Shown here one piece after another: positions 49,582 through 57,398 of a DNA stretch of 64,000 nt. The stretch's first letter is position 1. Every line of letters begins with the position of its first letter. The position numbers were made by a program, and so were the translations under genes. This stretch comes from Mycolicibacterium flavescens (GTDB lineage: Bacteria; Actinomycetota; Actinomycetes; Mycobacteriales; Mycobacteriaceae): contig NZ_MIHA01000009.1 in the NCBI RefSeq assembly GCF_001722335.1, forward strand, positions 179,676 to 243,675, in the 5' to 3' direction. The notes beneath the pieces are model-generated. The model had not been told where the DNA came from. It was given only the letters and a program-made list of their open reading frames with translations, and did no database searches.

Positions 49582-50157
49582 TCAACCTTCGCTGGAAACG
49601 GACTCGACCACGTCGTCGTCGAGCAGCACCTCAGGGTCGATCTCCTCGGCCCCCTCCTGGGGATCCTCGGGCCCGTCGGGCACCTCGGCATGCGCGACGG
49701 TGGGCACGCCGCCGAGCGCGGTGATCAGGCCCCGGACTTTCGCGGCCTCGTCCTCGGTGGGGATCTCACCGGCTTCGAGGTCGTCGATCAGGTCCGGGCG
49801 CAGACCCGCCCCGTTGGCGACCTCCTGCGCCGACAGCCGCGCGCTCACCCGCGCCGCGTACAGCTGCTGGCCGAGCCCGGCGCCTGGCGCCGCCGCGGCC
49901 CGCGCCATCAGCGTGTCGTAGCGGCGGCGCACATCGCTGAGCGCGACGATCACGCTGGCCGTCGAGCGGCTGCGGCCGGCCGCCTCGGTCAGCCCGCCGC
50001 GCAGCTTCCGCAGCCCGGACAGCACGATGTCGGCGCGCTGATGGAAGGTGTCGTCGTCGGGCGCAGGCAGCGCGTCGATCGCCGCGGTGTACATGTGCAT
50101 CGCGGCCTCCGAGAGGCTGACGATGACGGACGATTCACCTTCGGGCGGGGCTTCCAT
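49582..50157 (-). CDS. Protein with C-terminal XRE-like helix-turn-helix
   Basis: 191 residues. The first 100 residues are helical (AAMHMYTAAIDALPAPDDDTFHQRADIVLSGLRKLRGGLTEAAGRSRS). Then LGQQLYAARVSARLSAQEVANGAGLRPDLIDDLEAGEIPTEDEAAKV is a Cro/C1-type helix-turn-helix. A very acidic tail ends it. It is probably a DNA-binding regulator. The unusual order (long helical part first) and acidic tail may mean that it binds a partner. ATG 50157 is chosen; TTG 50178 is possible. Confidence 0.75.
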   Translation of the reverse strand: MEAPPEGESSVIVSLSEAAMHMYTAAIDALPAPDDDTFHQRADIVLSGLRKLRGGLTEAAGRSRSTASVIVALSDVRRRYDTLMARAAAAPGAGLGQQLYAARVSARLSAQEVANGAGLRPDLIDDLEAGEIPTEDEAAKVRGLITALGGVPTVAHAEVPDGPEDPQEGAEEIDPEVLLDDDVVESVSSEG

Positions 50158-50219
50158 CGGCTCTCGATTCTCTCGCAAGGCATTTCGTGGGTGCGGGTCG
50201 ACGCGCGCACCGCATCGAG

Positions 50220-50244
50220 GTTAGCGTCATGCGAGGCCGGGTAC
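50220..50244 (+). promoter_or_regulatory. Weak SigF-like promoter
   Basis: GTTA (50220-50223), 15 bases, GGGTAC (50239-50244): one mismatch in each box to the SigF consensus. It lies about 40 bases before the coiled-coil membrane protein gene. Confidence 0.3.
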
Positions 50245-50284
50245 ATCGGCACGGGGTGTCGCGGGACGAAACGGGGAGGCCGAC

Positions 50285-51202
50285 ATGACCGAATCGGGAT
50301 CACCCGCGCCGGACGACGAAAAGGCAAGCGCCACTGATGAATTGGTGGCACAACCGACGTCCGGCGCGGCACGCGCGCCGCGGGACCGTCAGCAAATCTA
50401 CGCGTGGCTCGCCGGCTCGGCGGTGGCGATCCTGCTGCTGGGCTGGCTGATCCTGTTCAGCCCCGGCGAAAGCGGCTCGCGCGCACAGTGGTTCTTCGGC
50501 GCCGCGGTCTTCACGATGGTGCTGGTGACGCTGTGGCAGACCACCGTCGTCACACGTCAGGCCGCACGTAAGGCCGCCGAGGCGGACGAGCGGCTGCGCG
50601 CCGAACTGGCCGCCGCCGACGTCCGCGCCGCGCGTCAGCTGGCGATGATGCGGTCGCTGCACGAGACCGAGATGGAGGCGCAGCGCGAACTCTCACGCGC
50701 CGAACTCGAGGCGCACCGCAACGTGTCGCGCGCGGAGCTAAAGGCGCACCGCGAACTGGCCCGCACGGAGCGCGCGCAGCTGCTGGCCCAGCAGCAGAAG
50801 CTGGCCGTCGCCGAGGTGTCGCGCGCGGTCGGCACCCACACCCACCTGCTCGGCACGCTGTGGAACGAGGGCGCGCGGATCCTGACGCTGCCCGACCGCG
50901 ACGAACGCGAAGCCGCCATGGGCCCGATCTTCGAGCAGATCGCGCAGGTGGTGAAGGACTTCGCGGTCGAGCTGGCCAACGCGCAGGTGCTGATCGCCGA
51001 CGACCGGCTGCACCGGGCGCTGATCCGGATCAACGAGGCGGTGCTGACGGCGATGCAGGTCGCCGAGGACATCCACGTCGCGGTGGTCGACGGTCACGAC
51101 CCCGACCCGAACGCGGTGCCCGCCGCGCAGCGGCTGCTCTACGAACGGGCGGCCGAAACCCGCCACCTGGCGTGGGAGCTGCTGCGGACCAGCCTGCAGT
51201 AG
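50285..51202 (+). CDS. Two-helix membrane protein with long coiled coil
   Basis: 305 residues. Two helices at about 38-58 and 67-85 are followed by a charged coiled coil (about 92-170). This includes an 11-residue repeat seen as RELSRAELEAH, RNVSRAELKAH and RELARTERAQL. A helical C-terminal part follows (VGTHTHLLGTLWNEGARILTLPDRDEREAAMGP). The architecture recalls proteins that organise membranes or septa, but I recognise no family. A clear GGGAGG ribosome site precedes the ATG. Confidence 0.75.
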   Translation: MTESGSPAPDDEKASATDELVAQPTSGAARAPRDRQQIYAWLAGSAVAILLLGWLILFSPGESGSRAQWFFGAAVFTMVLVTLWQTTVVTRQAARKAAEADERLRAELAAADVRAARQLAMMRSLHETEMEAQRELSRAELEAHRNVSRAELKAHRELARTERAQLLAQQQKLAVAEVSRAVGTHTHLLGTLWNEGARILTLPDRDEREAAMGPIFEQIAQVVKDFAVELANAQVLIADDRLHRALIRINEAVLTAMQVAEDIHVAVVDGHDPDPNAVPAAQRLLYERAAETRHLAWELLRTSLQ

Positions 51203-51212
51203 CGCGGCCCGC

Positions 51213-51458
51213 TCAGGTCACCGGCGGGTGCGGATACGGCGGCGGCGCCGCCACGCACAGCCCGGTGCTGGTGTCCAGCGCCTTACCGTCGACGCAGAAC
51301 GACGCGCACCCGTAGACGACCCCGGTCTGCCCGGGCGGGCAGCAGCAGTTCCCCGGCTGGGCCGCGGCGATGACCGCCGGCAGCGGTGCGGTCGTCAGCG
51401 CCGCCGCGAAAAGCCCCGCGACCAGTGACCGTCGCAGTGTCGTGCGCACCGAAGTCAT
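51213..51458 (-). CDS. Small secreted cysteine-rich protein
   Basis: 81 residues. A signal peptide (RRSLVAGLFAAALTTAPLPAVIAAAQP, about 8-34) leaves a mature part of about 47 residues with six cysteines in NCCCPPGQTGVVYGCASFCVDGKALDTSTGLC. It ends PPPYPHPPVT. The cysteines should form disulphides outside the cell. The CCCP...C...C spacing resembles small mycobacterial secreted proteins of unknown role. It lies just upstream of selO on the same strand, with the next gene's frame separate. Confidence 0.72.
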   Translation of the reverse strand: MTSVRTTLRRSLVAGLFAAALTTAPLPAVIAAAQPGNCCCPPGQTGVVYGCASFCVDGKALDTSTGLCVAAPPPYPHPPVT

Positions 51459-51482
51459 GCGCAGAAGTGTATGGGCCCGCGG

Positions 51483-52952
51483 TCACGTCCCACAGAAGGT
51501 TCGGTACTTCCCGAAGTCCTCGGGCGCCGGCTCGGCGTAGCGCTCGAACCCCGGCCGCTCGTCGTAGGGCGCGGTCACGGCCTCCAGCAGCCGGTGCAGC
51601 GGCTGCAGGTCACCGGCCGTCGCGGCGGTCAACGCCTCCTCGACCAGATGGTTGCGCGGAATGTAGACCGGGTTGGCGCGGTCCATCGCGTCGGCGTCCG
51701 GGTTGAGCCCGTGCCAGCGCGCCAGCCACGCGTCGAACGCGGCGAGGTCGAGGAACAGCCCCCGCGCCGGTTCGTCGTCCCCGCGCGCGCCGTGGCCCAG
51801 CGCCCGGAAGAACGACGTGAAATCCACGTGGCTCTGGTGCAACTGCGCGATCAGATCGTTCATCAGCGGCACCGCGACCTCGTCCGGGGTGTCGGCGGCC
51901 AGCCCCAGCTTGGCGCGCATCCCGTCGGCCAGCGCGTCCTGGAACCTGGCGGTGAAGCCGCCGAGGCTGCCCTCGGCGAGCGCGATCGCCTGCTGCTGGT
52001 CCTCGGCGAGCAGCGGCAGCAGCGACTCGGCGAGCCGGGCCAGGTTCCACACCGCGACCGACGGCTGGCTGCCGTAGGCGTAGCGGCCCCACGAGTCGAT
52101 CGAGCTGAACACCGTCTCCGGGTCGTAGGCCTCCATGAACGCGCACGGGCCGTAGTCGATGGTCTCGCCGGAAATCGTCATGTTGTCGGTGTTCATCACC
52201 CCGTGCACGAACCCGACCAGCATCCACTTCGCGACCAGCTCGGCCTGCACGCCGACAACGGCCTCGAACAGCGCGAGGTACGGGTTGCCCGCCGACGCGG
52301 CGCCCGGGTGGTGCCGCGCGATCGCGTGGTCGGCCAGCCGGCGAAGCACGTCCACATCGGCGGAGTTGGCGGCGTACTGGAACGTCCCGACGCGCAGGTG
52401 GCTGCTCGCCACCCGGGCCAGCACCGCGCCGGGCAGCGGCGTCTCGCGCTGCACCTGCCGCCCGGTCGCGACCACCGCGAGCGAGCGGGTGGTCGGCACA
52501 CCGAGCGCGTGCATGGCCTCACTGACGATGTATTCGCGCAGCATCGGCCCGACCGCGGCCAGCCCGTCGCCGCCGCGCGCGAACGGGGTGGCGCCCGAAC
52601 CCTTCAGCGCCAGGTCGCGCAGCGTGCCGTCGGCCGCGGTGAGTTCGCCGAGCAGCAGCGCCCGGCCGTCGCCGAGACGCGGCACGTACCCGCCGAACTG
52701 GTGTCCGGCGTAGGCCTGCGCGACCGGTGTCGCACCCGCCGGGACCTGCGTGCCGAGCAGCAGCTGCACGCCGTCGGGCCCGCGTAGCCAGTCCGGGTCG
52801 AAGCCGAGGTCGCCGGCCAGTTCGTCGTTGAGCACGAGCAGCGTCGGCGCCGGCGCGGCTTCGGCCCGCCAGGACACCGCCAACTCGGGCAGCTCACGGG
52901 CGAAACGGTCACCGATCTCGACGGTGGTGGGTGCGGCATTCACCCCATCCAC
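51483..52952 (-). CDS. selO: SelO-family pseudokinase, protein AMPylator
   Basis: 489 residues, normal for Sel[75 protein letters not shown] and [32 protein letters not shown] are hallmarks of the family. SelO transfers AMP to Ser, Thr or Tyr of proteins in redox stress. The C-terminal FCGT keeps one cysteine near the position of the redox Cys/Sec of other SelOs. GTG 52952 is taken as the start; GTG 52943 is possible. Confidence 0.92.
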   Translation of the reverse strand: MDGVNAAPTTVEIGDRFARELPELAVSWRAEAAPAPTLLVLNDELAGDLGFDPDWLRGPDGVQLLLGTQVPAGATPVAQAYAGHQFGGYVPRLGDGRALLLGELTAADGTLRDLALKGSGATPFARGGDGLAAVGPMLREYIVSEAMHALGVPTTRSLAVVATGRQVQRETPLPGAVLARVASSHLRVGTFQYAANSADVDVLRRLADHAIARHHPGAASAGNPYLALFEAVVGVQAELVAKWMLVGFVHGVMNTDNMTISGETIDYGPCAFMEAYDPETVFSSIDSWGRYAYGSQPSVAVWNLARLAESLLPLLAEDQQQAIALAEGSLGGFTARFQDALADGMRAKLGLAADTPDEVAVPLMNDLIAQLHQSHVDFTSFFRALGHGARGDDEPARGLFLDLAAFDAWLARWHGLNPDADAMDRANPVYIPRNHLVEEALTAATAGDLQPLHRLLEAVTAPYDERPGFERYAEPAPEDFGKYRTFCGT

Positions 52953-52967
52953 AGTACGAGCGGCCGG

Positions 52968-53228
52968 TCAGCCCCCGGTCCGAGCCGGTCCGGCCAACAG
53001 CGCACCCCATTGGGCGACGACGGCCGAGCGGGCCGCACCGTCCGCGGTCGGACTTCCGCTCGCCGCGGTGACCAGGGCATCGGCCAACGCGAACACCGGT
53101 ACCCGGTGATGTTCGGCGGCCCAGATGATCTCGCGGAACGCTTCGTCACTGGTGCAGCGGCGGAGCGCGATGAGGACACCTTCGGCGGTGTCGAGGCCCT
53201 GTCGTCCGGTCGGTCGTAGGCATGTCAT
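52968..53228 (-). CDS. Small ANTAR-domain protein
   Basis: About 86 residues. TAEGVLIALRRCTSDEAFREIIWAAEHHRVPVFALADALV is an ANTAR RNA-binding motif with the expected hydrophobic and aromatic spacing. There is no GAF or receiver domain in front, so it lacks a sensor. ANTAR proteins prevent termination by binding paired hairpins in leaders. It is divergent from the Rv2172c-type gene, and that gene's 5' leader contains several hairpins. The start is uncertain; ATG 53228 has a weak ribosome site. Confidence 0.68.
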   Translation of the reverse strand: MTCLRPTGRQGLDTAEGVLIALRRCTSDEAFREIIWAAEHHRVPVFALADALVTAASGSPTADGAARSAVVAQWGALLAGPARTGG

Positions 53229-53457
53229 GGGATCCGTTGGTATCAACCGAAATCGAAAGGGAGGTGCCCGAACGCTGTGAGGTCGCTGGCATCGTCGCCG
53301 ACACCTCGTCGCGCACAGCGATGTCCGAGTCCACGGCTTCGGTCTGTATGGTGAGGCTCCCGGGGGGGAGCAGCGCGGATTCGCAGGACTCGGGTCATCA
53401 TGTACCCGTCGCGGATCGCCGCGCGGAAGAAGAAATCGTCGATTGAGGAGCCGCACG

Positions 53458-54351
53458 GTGACGCTGAACACCATCGCGCTCGAGCTCGTGCCGCCCAACG
53501 TTGAGCGCGGCCGCGAGCAGGCGCTGGAAGATGCGCAGAAGGTGCTGCGCTGTTCAGCCGATTCCGGTCTGACCGGCCGGATCCGGCACGTGATGATCCC
53601 CGGCATGATCGAAGAGGACGACGACCGGCCGATCGAGATGAAGCCGAAGATGGACGTCCTCGACTTCTGGAACATCATCCGGCCCGAACTCGGCGCGATG
53701 AACGGGCTGTGCACCCAGGTCACCGCGTTCCTCGACGAGGTCGCGCTGCGGCAGCGGCTCACCGAGCTCTCCAGCGCCGGGTTCGACGGCATCGCGTTCG
53801 TCGGGGTGCCCCGCACGATGAGCGACGGCGAAGGCTCCGGCGTGGCGCCGACCGACGCGTTGTCGCTCTACTCCGACCTGGTCCCCAACCGCGGCGCCAT
53901 CCTGATCCCGACCCGCGACGGTGAGCAGGGCCGCTTCCGCTTCAAGTGCGACCAGGGCGCCACCTACGGGATGACGCAGCTGCTGTACTCCGATGCGATC
54001 GTCGGATACCTGCGCGACTTCGCGCAGTCGTGTGACCACCGGCCCGAGATCCTGCTGTCGTTCGGTTTCGTGCCGAAGATGGAGGCCAACGTCGGGCTGA
54101 TCAACTGGCTCATCCAGGATCCCGGCAACGCCGCCGTCGCCGAGGAACAGGAATTCGTCAAACGGCTCGCAGGCACCGACCCGGTCGAGAAGCGCAAGCT
54201 GATGCTCGACCTGTACAAGCGGGTCATCGACGGCGTCGCCGACCTCGGCTTCCCGCTGAGCATCCATCTCGAAGCCACCTACGGGGTGTCCAACCCGGCG
54301 TTCGAGACGTTCGCCGAGATGCTGGACTACTGGGCGCCCGACACCCACTGA
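53458..54351 (+). CDS. Rv2172c-type methylenetetrahydrofolate reductase-like protein
   Basis: 297 residues from a GTG with GAGGAG seven bases upstream. LNTIALELVPPNVERG, RIRHVMIPGMIEEDDDRPIEMKPKMDVLDFW and SGAGFDGIAFVGVPRTMSDGEG-like text (SSAGFDGIAFVGVPRTM) match Rv2172c of M. tuberculosis closely as I remember it. That protein and its M. smegmatis relatives have been reported as unusual MTHFRs supporting methionine synthesis. It is shorter than E. coli MetF and lacks its typical motifs. A TATGGT -10 candidate lies at 53347-53352. Confidence 0.85.
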   Translation: MTLNTIALELVPPNVERGREQALEDAQKVLRCSADSGLTGRIRHVMIPGMIEEDDDRPIEMKPKMDVLDFWNIIRPELGAMNGLCTQVTAFLDEVALRQRLTELSSAGFDGIAFVGVPRTMSDGEGSGVAPTDALSLYSDLVPNRGAILIPTRDGEQGRFRFKCDQGATYGMTQLLYSDAIVGYLRDFAQSCDHRPEILLSFGFVPKMEANVGLINWLIQDPGNAAVAEEQEFVKRLAGTDPVEKRKLMLDLYKRVIDGVADLGFPLSIHLEATYGVSNPAFETFAEMLDYWAPDTH

Positions 54352-54387
54352 GGATTAGGTCCGGGCGAATCGGGAAGGCCGGATCAG

Positions 54388-55563
54388 GTGGCCGGCAATC
54401 TCGTCACCGTGGTGAGTCGATCCCTGAGCCGCTTGCGGATGGACCGCGAAGCGGTGCTCACCCTGGTCAAGTCCGTCATCGCCTGTACCATCGCCTGGGT
54501 CCTGGCGACCTGGGTGTTCGAGGCCCGCTACGCCACGTTCGCGGCGTTCTCCGCGCTGATGCTGATCGATCTGACCGTCGCCGACTCCGTGGCCAAGGCC
54601 GTCCGCTACACGGCGGCGATGCTGACCGGGGTCGCGCTGGTCGGCGGGGCGGTGTGGCTGTGGGGTGTGCCGCTGTGGCTGTTCCCGTCGATGCTGGTGG
54701 TGGCCCTGCTGATCGGGCGGTGGCACCGGCTCGGCAGCCAGGGCGTCAACGTCGCGGTCGCCGCGATCTTCGCCTACGGCACGTTCGCGCTGCCCGGTAG
54801 CGGCGAGCTGCAGGGCAGCCCGCTCCCGCAGATCGCGGGCATGGTGCTGCTGGGGGCGTCGGTCGCGCTGGCCGTGACGTTGCTGATCGCGCCGCCGCTG
54901 CGCTACCGCAGCGCCGACTACGCCGTCGACTCGCTGAGCGGGTCCCTGGCCGAGGTGCTGTCGGACATGGCCGACGGTCTCAGCGCCCCCGACACCCCGG
55001 ACACCGACGCCGGCCGGGACTGGCGGTGGCGCGCCGACGAGCTGCCGGGCAGGGCCGCACAGGCCCGCCACACCGTCGACCACGCCGAACGCACCTCGCG
55101 GTTCAACCCGCGCCGGCTGCTCGTGCGCCGCCGGCCCGGTGTCGCCGGGCACCGCTGGACCATCCAGGCGCTCGAGCGGATCGCCGGACAGCTGCAACCG
55201 GTGGCCGTCGGGCTGGCCCGGGCGGTGGAAGTCAACGGTGGCCCGCGGGCGGGGCAGGACGAGTTCCTGCGCCGCTACGGCGTGCTGCTGGCCGCGGTGC
55301 GCGACGCGGTCGAGCGGCTGGGCGCCCTGCCCGACACCGAGTCGGCCGGCGAGCCCCTCGCCGAGGAGGCCCGGCGCTGCCGGGCCGCCCTCGACGAACT
55401 GACCGAGCACGTCGAAGGCCGCAGGCTGGACCGACCCGCGCAGTGGGGCATCTACGGCGCGCTGTACACCGACGCCGAACGCCTCTGCCAGGAGGTCGAA
55501 TCCGCCCGCGACGACTTCGCTCATCCGGGGGCCGCGGTCAGGACGCCTGGCGGGTCGGCATGA
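54388..55563 (+). CDS. FUSC/ArAE-like membrane protein
   Basis: 391 residues. Six hydrophobic segments in the first 175 residues (TLVKSVIACTIAWVLATWVF, FAAFSALMLIDLTVADSVAKAVRYTAAMLTGVALVGG and so on) fit the fusaric-acid-resistance/aromatic-acid exporter family. The second half is a soluble helical domain. It probably exports small aromatic acids or similar compounds. Its 3' end overlaps the convergent SDR gene by 26 bases. The GTG start follows a GGAAGG tract at some distance. Confidence 0.8.
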   Translation: MAGNLVTVVSRSLSRLRMDREAVLTLVKSVIACTIAWVLATWVFEARYATFAAFSALMLIDLTVADSVAKAVRYTAAMLTGVALVGGAVWLWGVPLWLFPSMLVVALLIGRWHRLGSQGVNVAVAAIFAYGTFALPGSGELQGSPLPQIAGMVLLGASVALAVTLLIAPPLRYRSADYAVDSLSGSLAEVLSDMADGLSAPDTPDTDAGRDWRWRADELPGRAAQARHTVDHAERTSRFNPRRLLVRRRPGVAGHRWTIQALERIAGQLQPVAVGLARAVEVNGGPRAGQDEFLRRYGVLLAAVRDAVERLGALPDTESAGEPLAEEARRCRAALDELTEHVEGRRLDRPAQWGIYGALYTDAERLCQEVESARDDFAHPGAAVRTPGGSA

Positions 55564-56311
55564 GCGTCAGCTGCTGGACGTTCACCCGCGCCGGCTGGGA
55601 CACCAGGAAGGTGACCGCCTCGGCGACATCAGCCGGTGCCAGCCAGTCGAACTGACTGCGGGCGCCGTTGAGCCACTCGTGCACACCGGCGTCGGTGACG
55701 TGGTCCTGCAGCTCGGTCGCCACCATCCCCGGCTCGATCGTCGAGACCCGAATGTCCTTGGCGCCCAGTTCGGCGCGCAGCGTGCGCGACATGTGGGTGA
55801 CGAACGCCTTGGTCCCGGAGTAGACCGCGAAGTTCGGGAAGATGTTCTGCGCCGCGATCGACGACGTGTTGACCAGATCGGCGACACCCTTGTCGGCGGC
55901 CGACTTGATCAGCTGCGGAACGAACGCGCCGATCCCGTTCATCAACCCCGTGACGTTCAGGTCGATCTGCTGCTGCCACTGGTGGGCGGGCACACCGTCG
56001 ACCGGGGCCGGCAGCATCACGCCGGCGTTGTTGAACAACACGTCGACCTGACCGAGTTCCTCGGCCACCCGATCGGCGGCGGCATGCACGGCGGCGGCGT
56101 CGGTCACGTCGACCCCCAGCGCGATAGCGGTGCCGCCGGCCCGCCGGATCTCGTCGACGAGCGCGTCGAGGCGGTCGGCCCGGCGGGCCAGCACCGCGAC
56201 CTTCGCGCCGGCGGCGGCGAGCCGCCTGGCGGTGGCGGCGCCGATCCCGCTGGAGGCGCCGGTCACCACGGCGACGCGGCCGGCGAGCGGGAAAGTCTGG
56301 ATCGATGTCAT
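55538..56311 (-). CDS. Short-chain dehydrogenase/reductase
   Basis: 257 residues, a classical SDR: TGASSGIG, LFNNAGVM, active site YSGTKAFVTHM and PGMVATELQDHV. AAGGAG is eight bases upstream of the ATG. It is divergent from the frameshifted XRE regulator gene at 56490, an arrangement typical of a regulator and the SDR it controls. The substrate is unknown. Confidence 0.9.
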   Translation of the reverse strand: MTSIQTFPLAGRVAVVTGASSGIGAATARRLAAAGAKVAVLARRADRLDALVDEIRRAGGTAIALGVDVTDAAAVHAAADRVAEELGQVDVLFNNAGVMLPAPVDGVPAHQWQQQIDLNVTGLMNGIGAFVPQLIKSAADKGVADLVNTSSIAAQNIFPNFAVYSGTKAFVTHMSRTLRAELGAKDIRVSTIEPGMVATELQDHVTDAGVHEWLNGARSQFDWLAPADVAEAVTFLVSQPARVNVQQLTLMPTRQAS

Positions 56312-56489
56312 GCGGAATTCTCCTTCGTGATTTCGTCGCGACGGTGGTGCCGCGTACTCCAGACAACAGCGCGCCGCGGCCTCGTCAGCCGCCAAATCGA
56401 GCCCCGCTGCGCCTCGGTCCGGGCAACCTAGGTCTGGCAGGTCCACGTATGCGGCGCACGCGCGCGCGAATGGATCCACACTGAAAGAG

Positions 56490-57376
56490 ATGGACCACAA
56501 CGCCGAACTCAAGGAGTTCCTGCGCACCCGCCGAGCGAGGCTGCGCGTCGAGGACGTCGAGATCGGTGGCACCGGCCGGGTGCGACGGGTGCCGGGGTTG
56601 CGCCGCGAAGAGGTCGCCCAGCTGGCCGGGGTGAGCGTGGACTACTACAGCCGGCTCGAGCAGGGCAGGCATCTCAACGTCTCCGACGAGGTGCTCGACG
56701 CGGTCGCGCGGGCGCTGCGCCTGGACAGCGTCGAGCGGTCGTATCTGTTCCAGATCGCCCGCGCCACCAACCGCCGCGCGAAGCGGCGGGCACCCGCGCC
56801 GGTGCAGCGGGTGCGGCCGGGGGTGCGCCGGGTGCTGGAGACGCTCGACGACGTGGCACCGGCGTTCGTGTTCGGCAGGCGGATGGACATGCTGGCGGCG
56901 AACCGGTTGGCCCGTGCGCTGATGGGTGACTTCGACGCGTTGCCGCCGCGCGAGCGGAACCTGATGCGCTACACGTTCCTCGACGAGTCGTCGCGCGACG
57001 TGTTCCCGACTGGGAGGACGTGGCCCGCGACAACGTCGCGATCCTGCGCCTGGACGCCGGCAGGCATCCCGACGACCCGCTGCTGACCGAGCTCGTCGGT
57101 GAACTGGCCGTCAAGAGCGACGAGTTCCGCCGCTGGTGGGCCGACCACAACGTGCGCGAACGCACCCACGGCGTCAAGCGCTACCGCCACCCGCTGGTCG
57201 GCGAGGTGACGGTCAACTACGAGAGCGTCGCGGTGCTCGGCGACGAGGACCAGACGCTGTGCATCTACACCGTCGAGCCGGGCTCGCCGTCGGAGACCGC
57301 GCTGCGGCTGCTCGCGAACTGGACCGGCACCGCGGCGGACCCCGCCACCGAGGACGCTGACCTGCAGGCCCCGTGA
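56490..57376 (+). pseudogene. XRE/MmyB-type regulator, frameshifted
   Basis: Reads as one 295-residue MmyB-type regulator if one base is restored. The first frame gives the helix-turn-helix (RVPGLRREEVAQLAGVSVDYYSRLEQGRHLNVS) and the ligand domain up to DESSRDVFP. From there it reads nonsense, while the +1 frame continues DWEDVARDNVAILRLDAG and on to the end. The break is at CCC 57005-57007, where CCCC would restore FPDWEDVA. It may be a real mutation or a sequencing error in a C-run. It would control the divergent SDR gene. Confidence 0.85.
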
Positions 57377-57385
57377 CCGGACGCC

Positions 57386-57391
57386 TATCCT
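57386..57391 (+). promoter_or_regulatory. -10 element, near-leaderless (TATCCT)
   Basis: TATCCT ends seven bases before the GTG of hrpA, with no ribosome site between them. Transcription likely starts at or beside the start codon. Confidence 0.45.
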
Positions 57392-57398
57392 GGCTCCG

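Noticed and set aside
53222..53446. 74-residue plus-strand frame in the gap between the ANTAR and MTHFR-type genes
   Set aside because: Weak ribosome site, no similarity I can recognise, and the DNA is better explained as promoter and leader.
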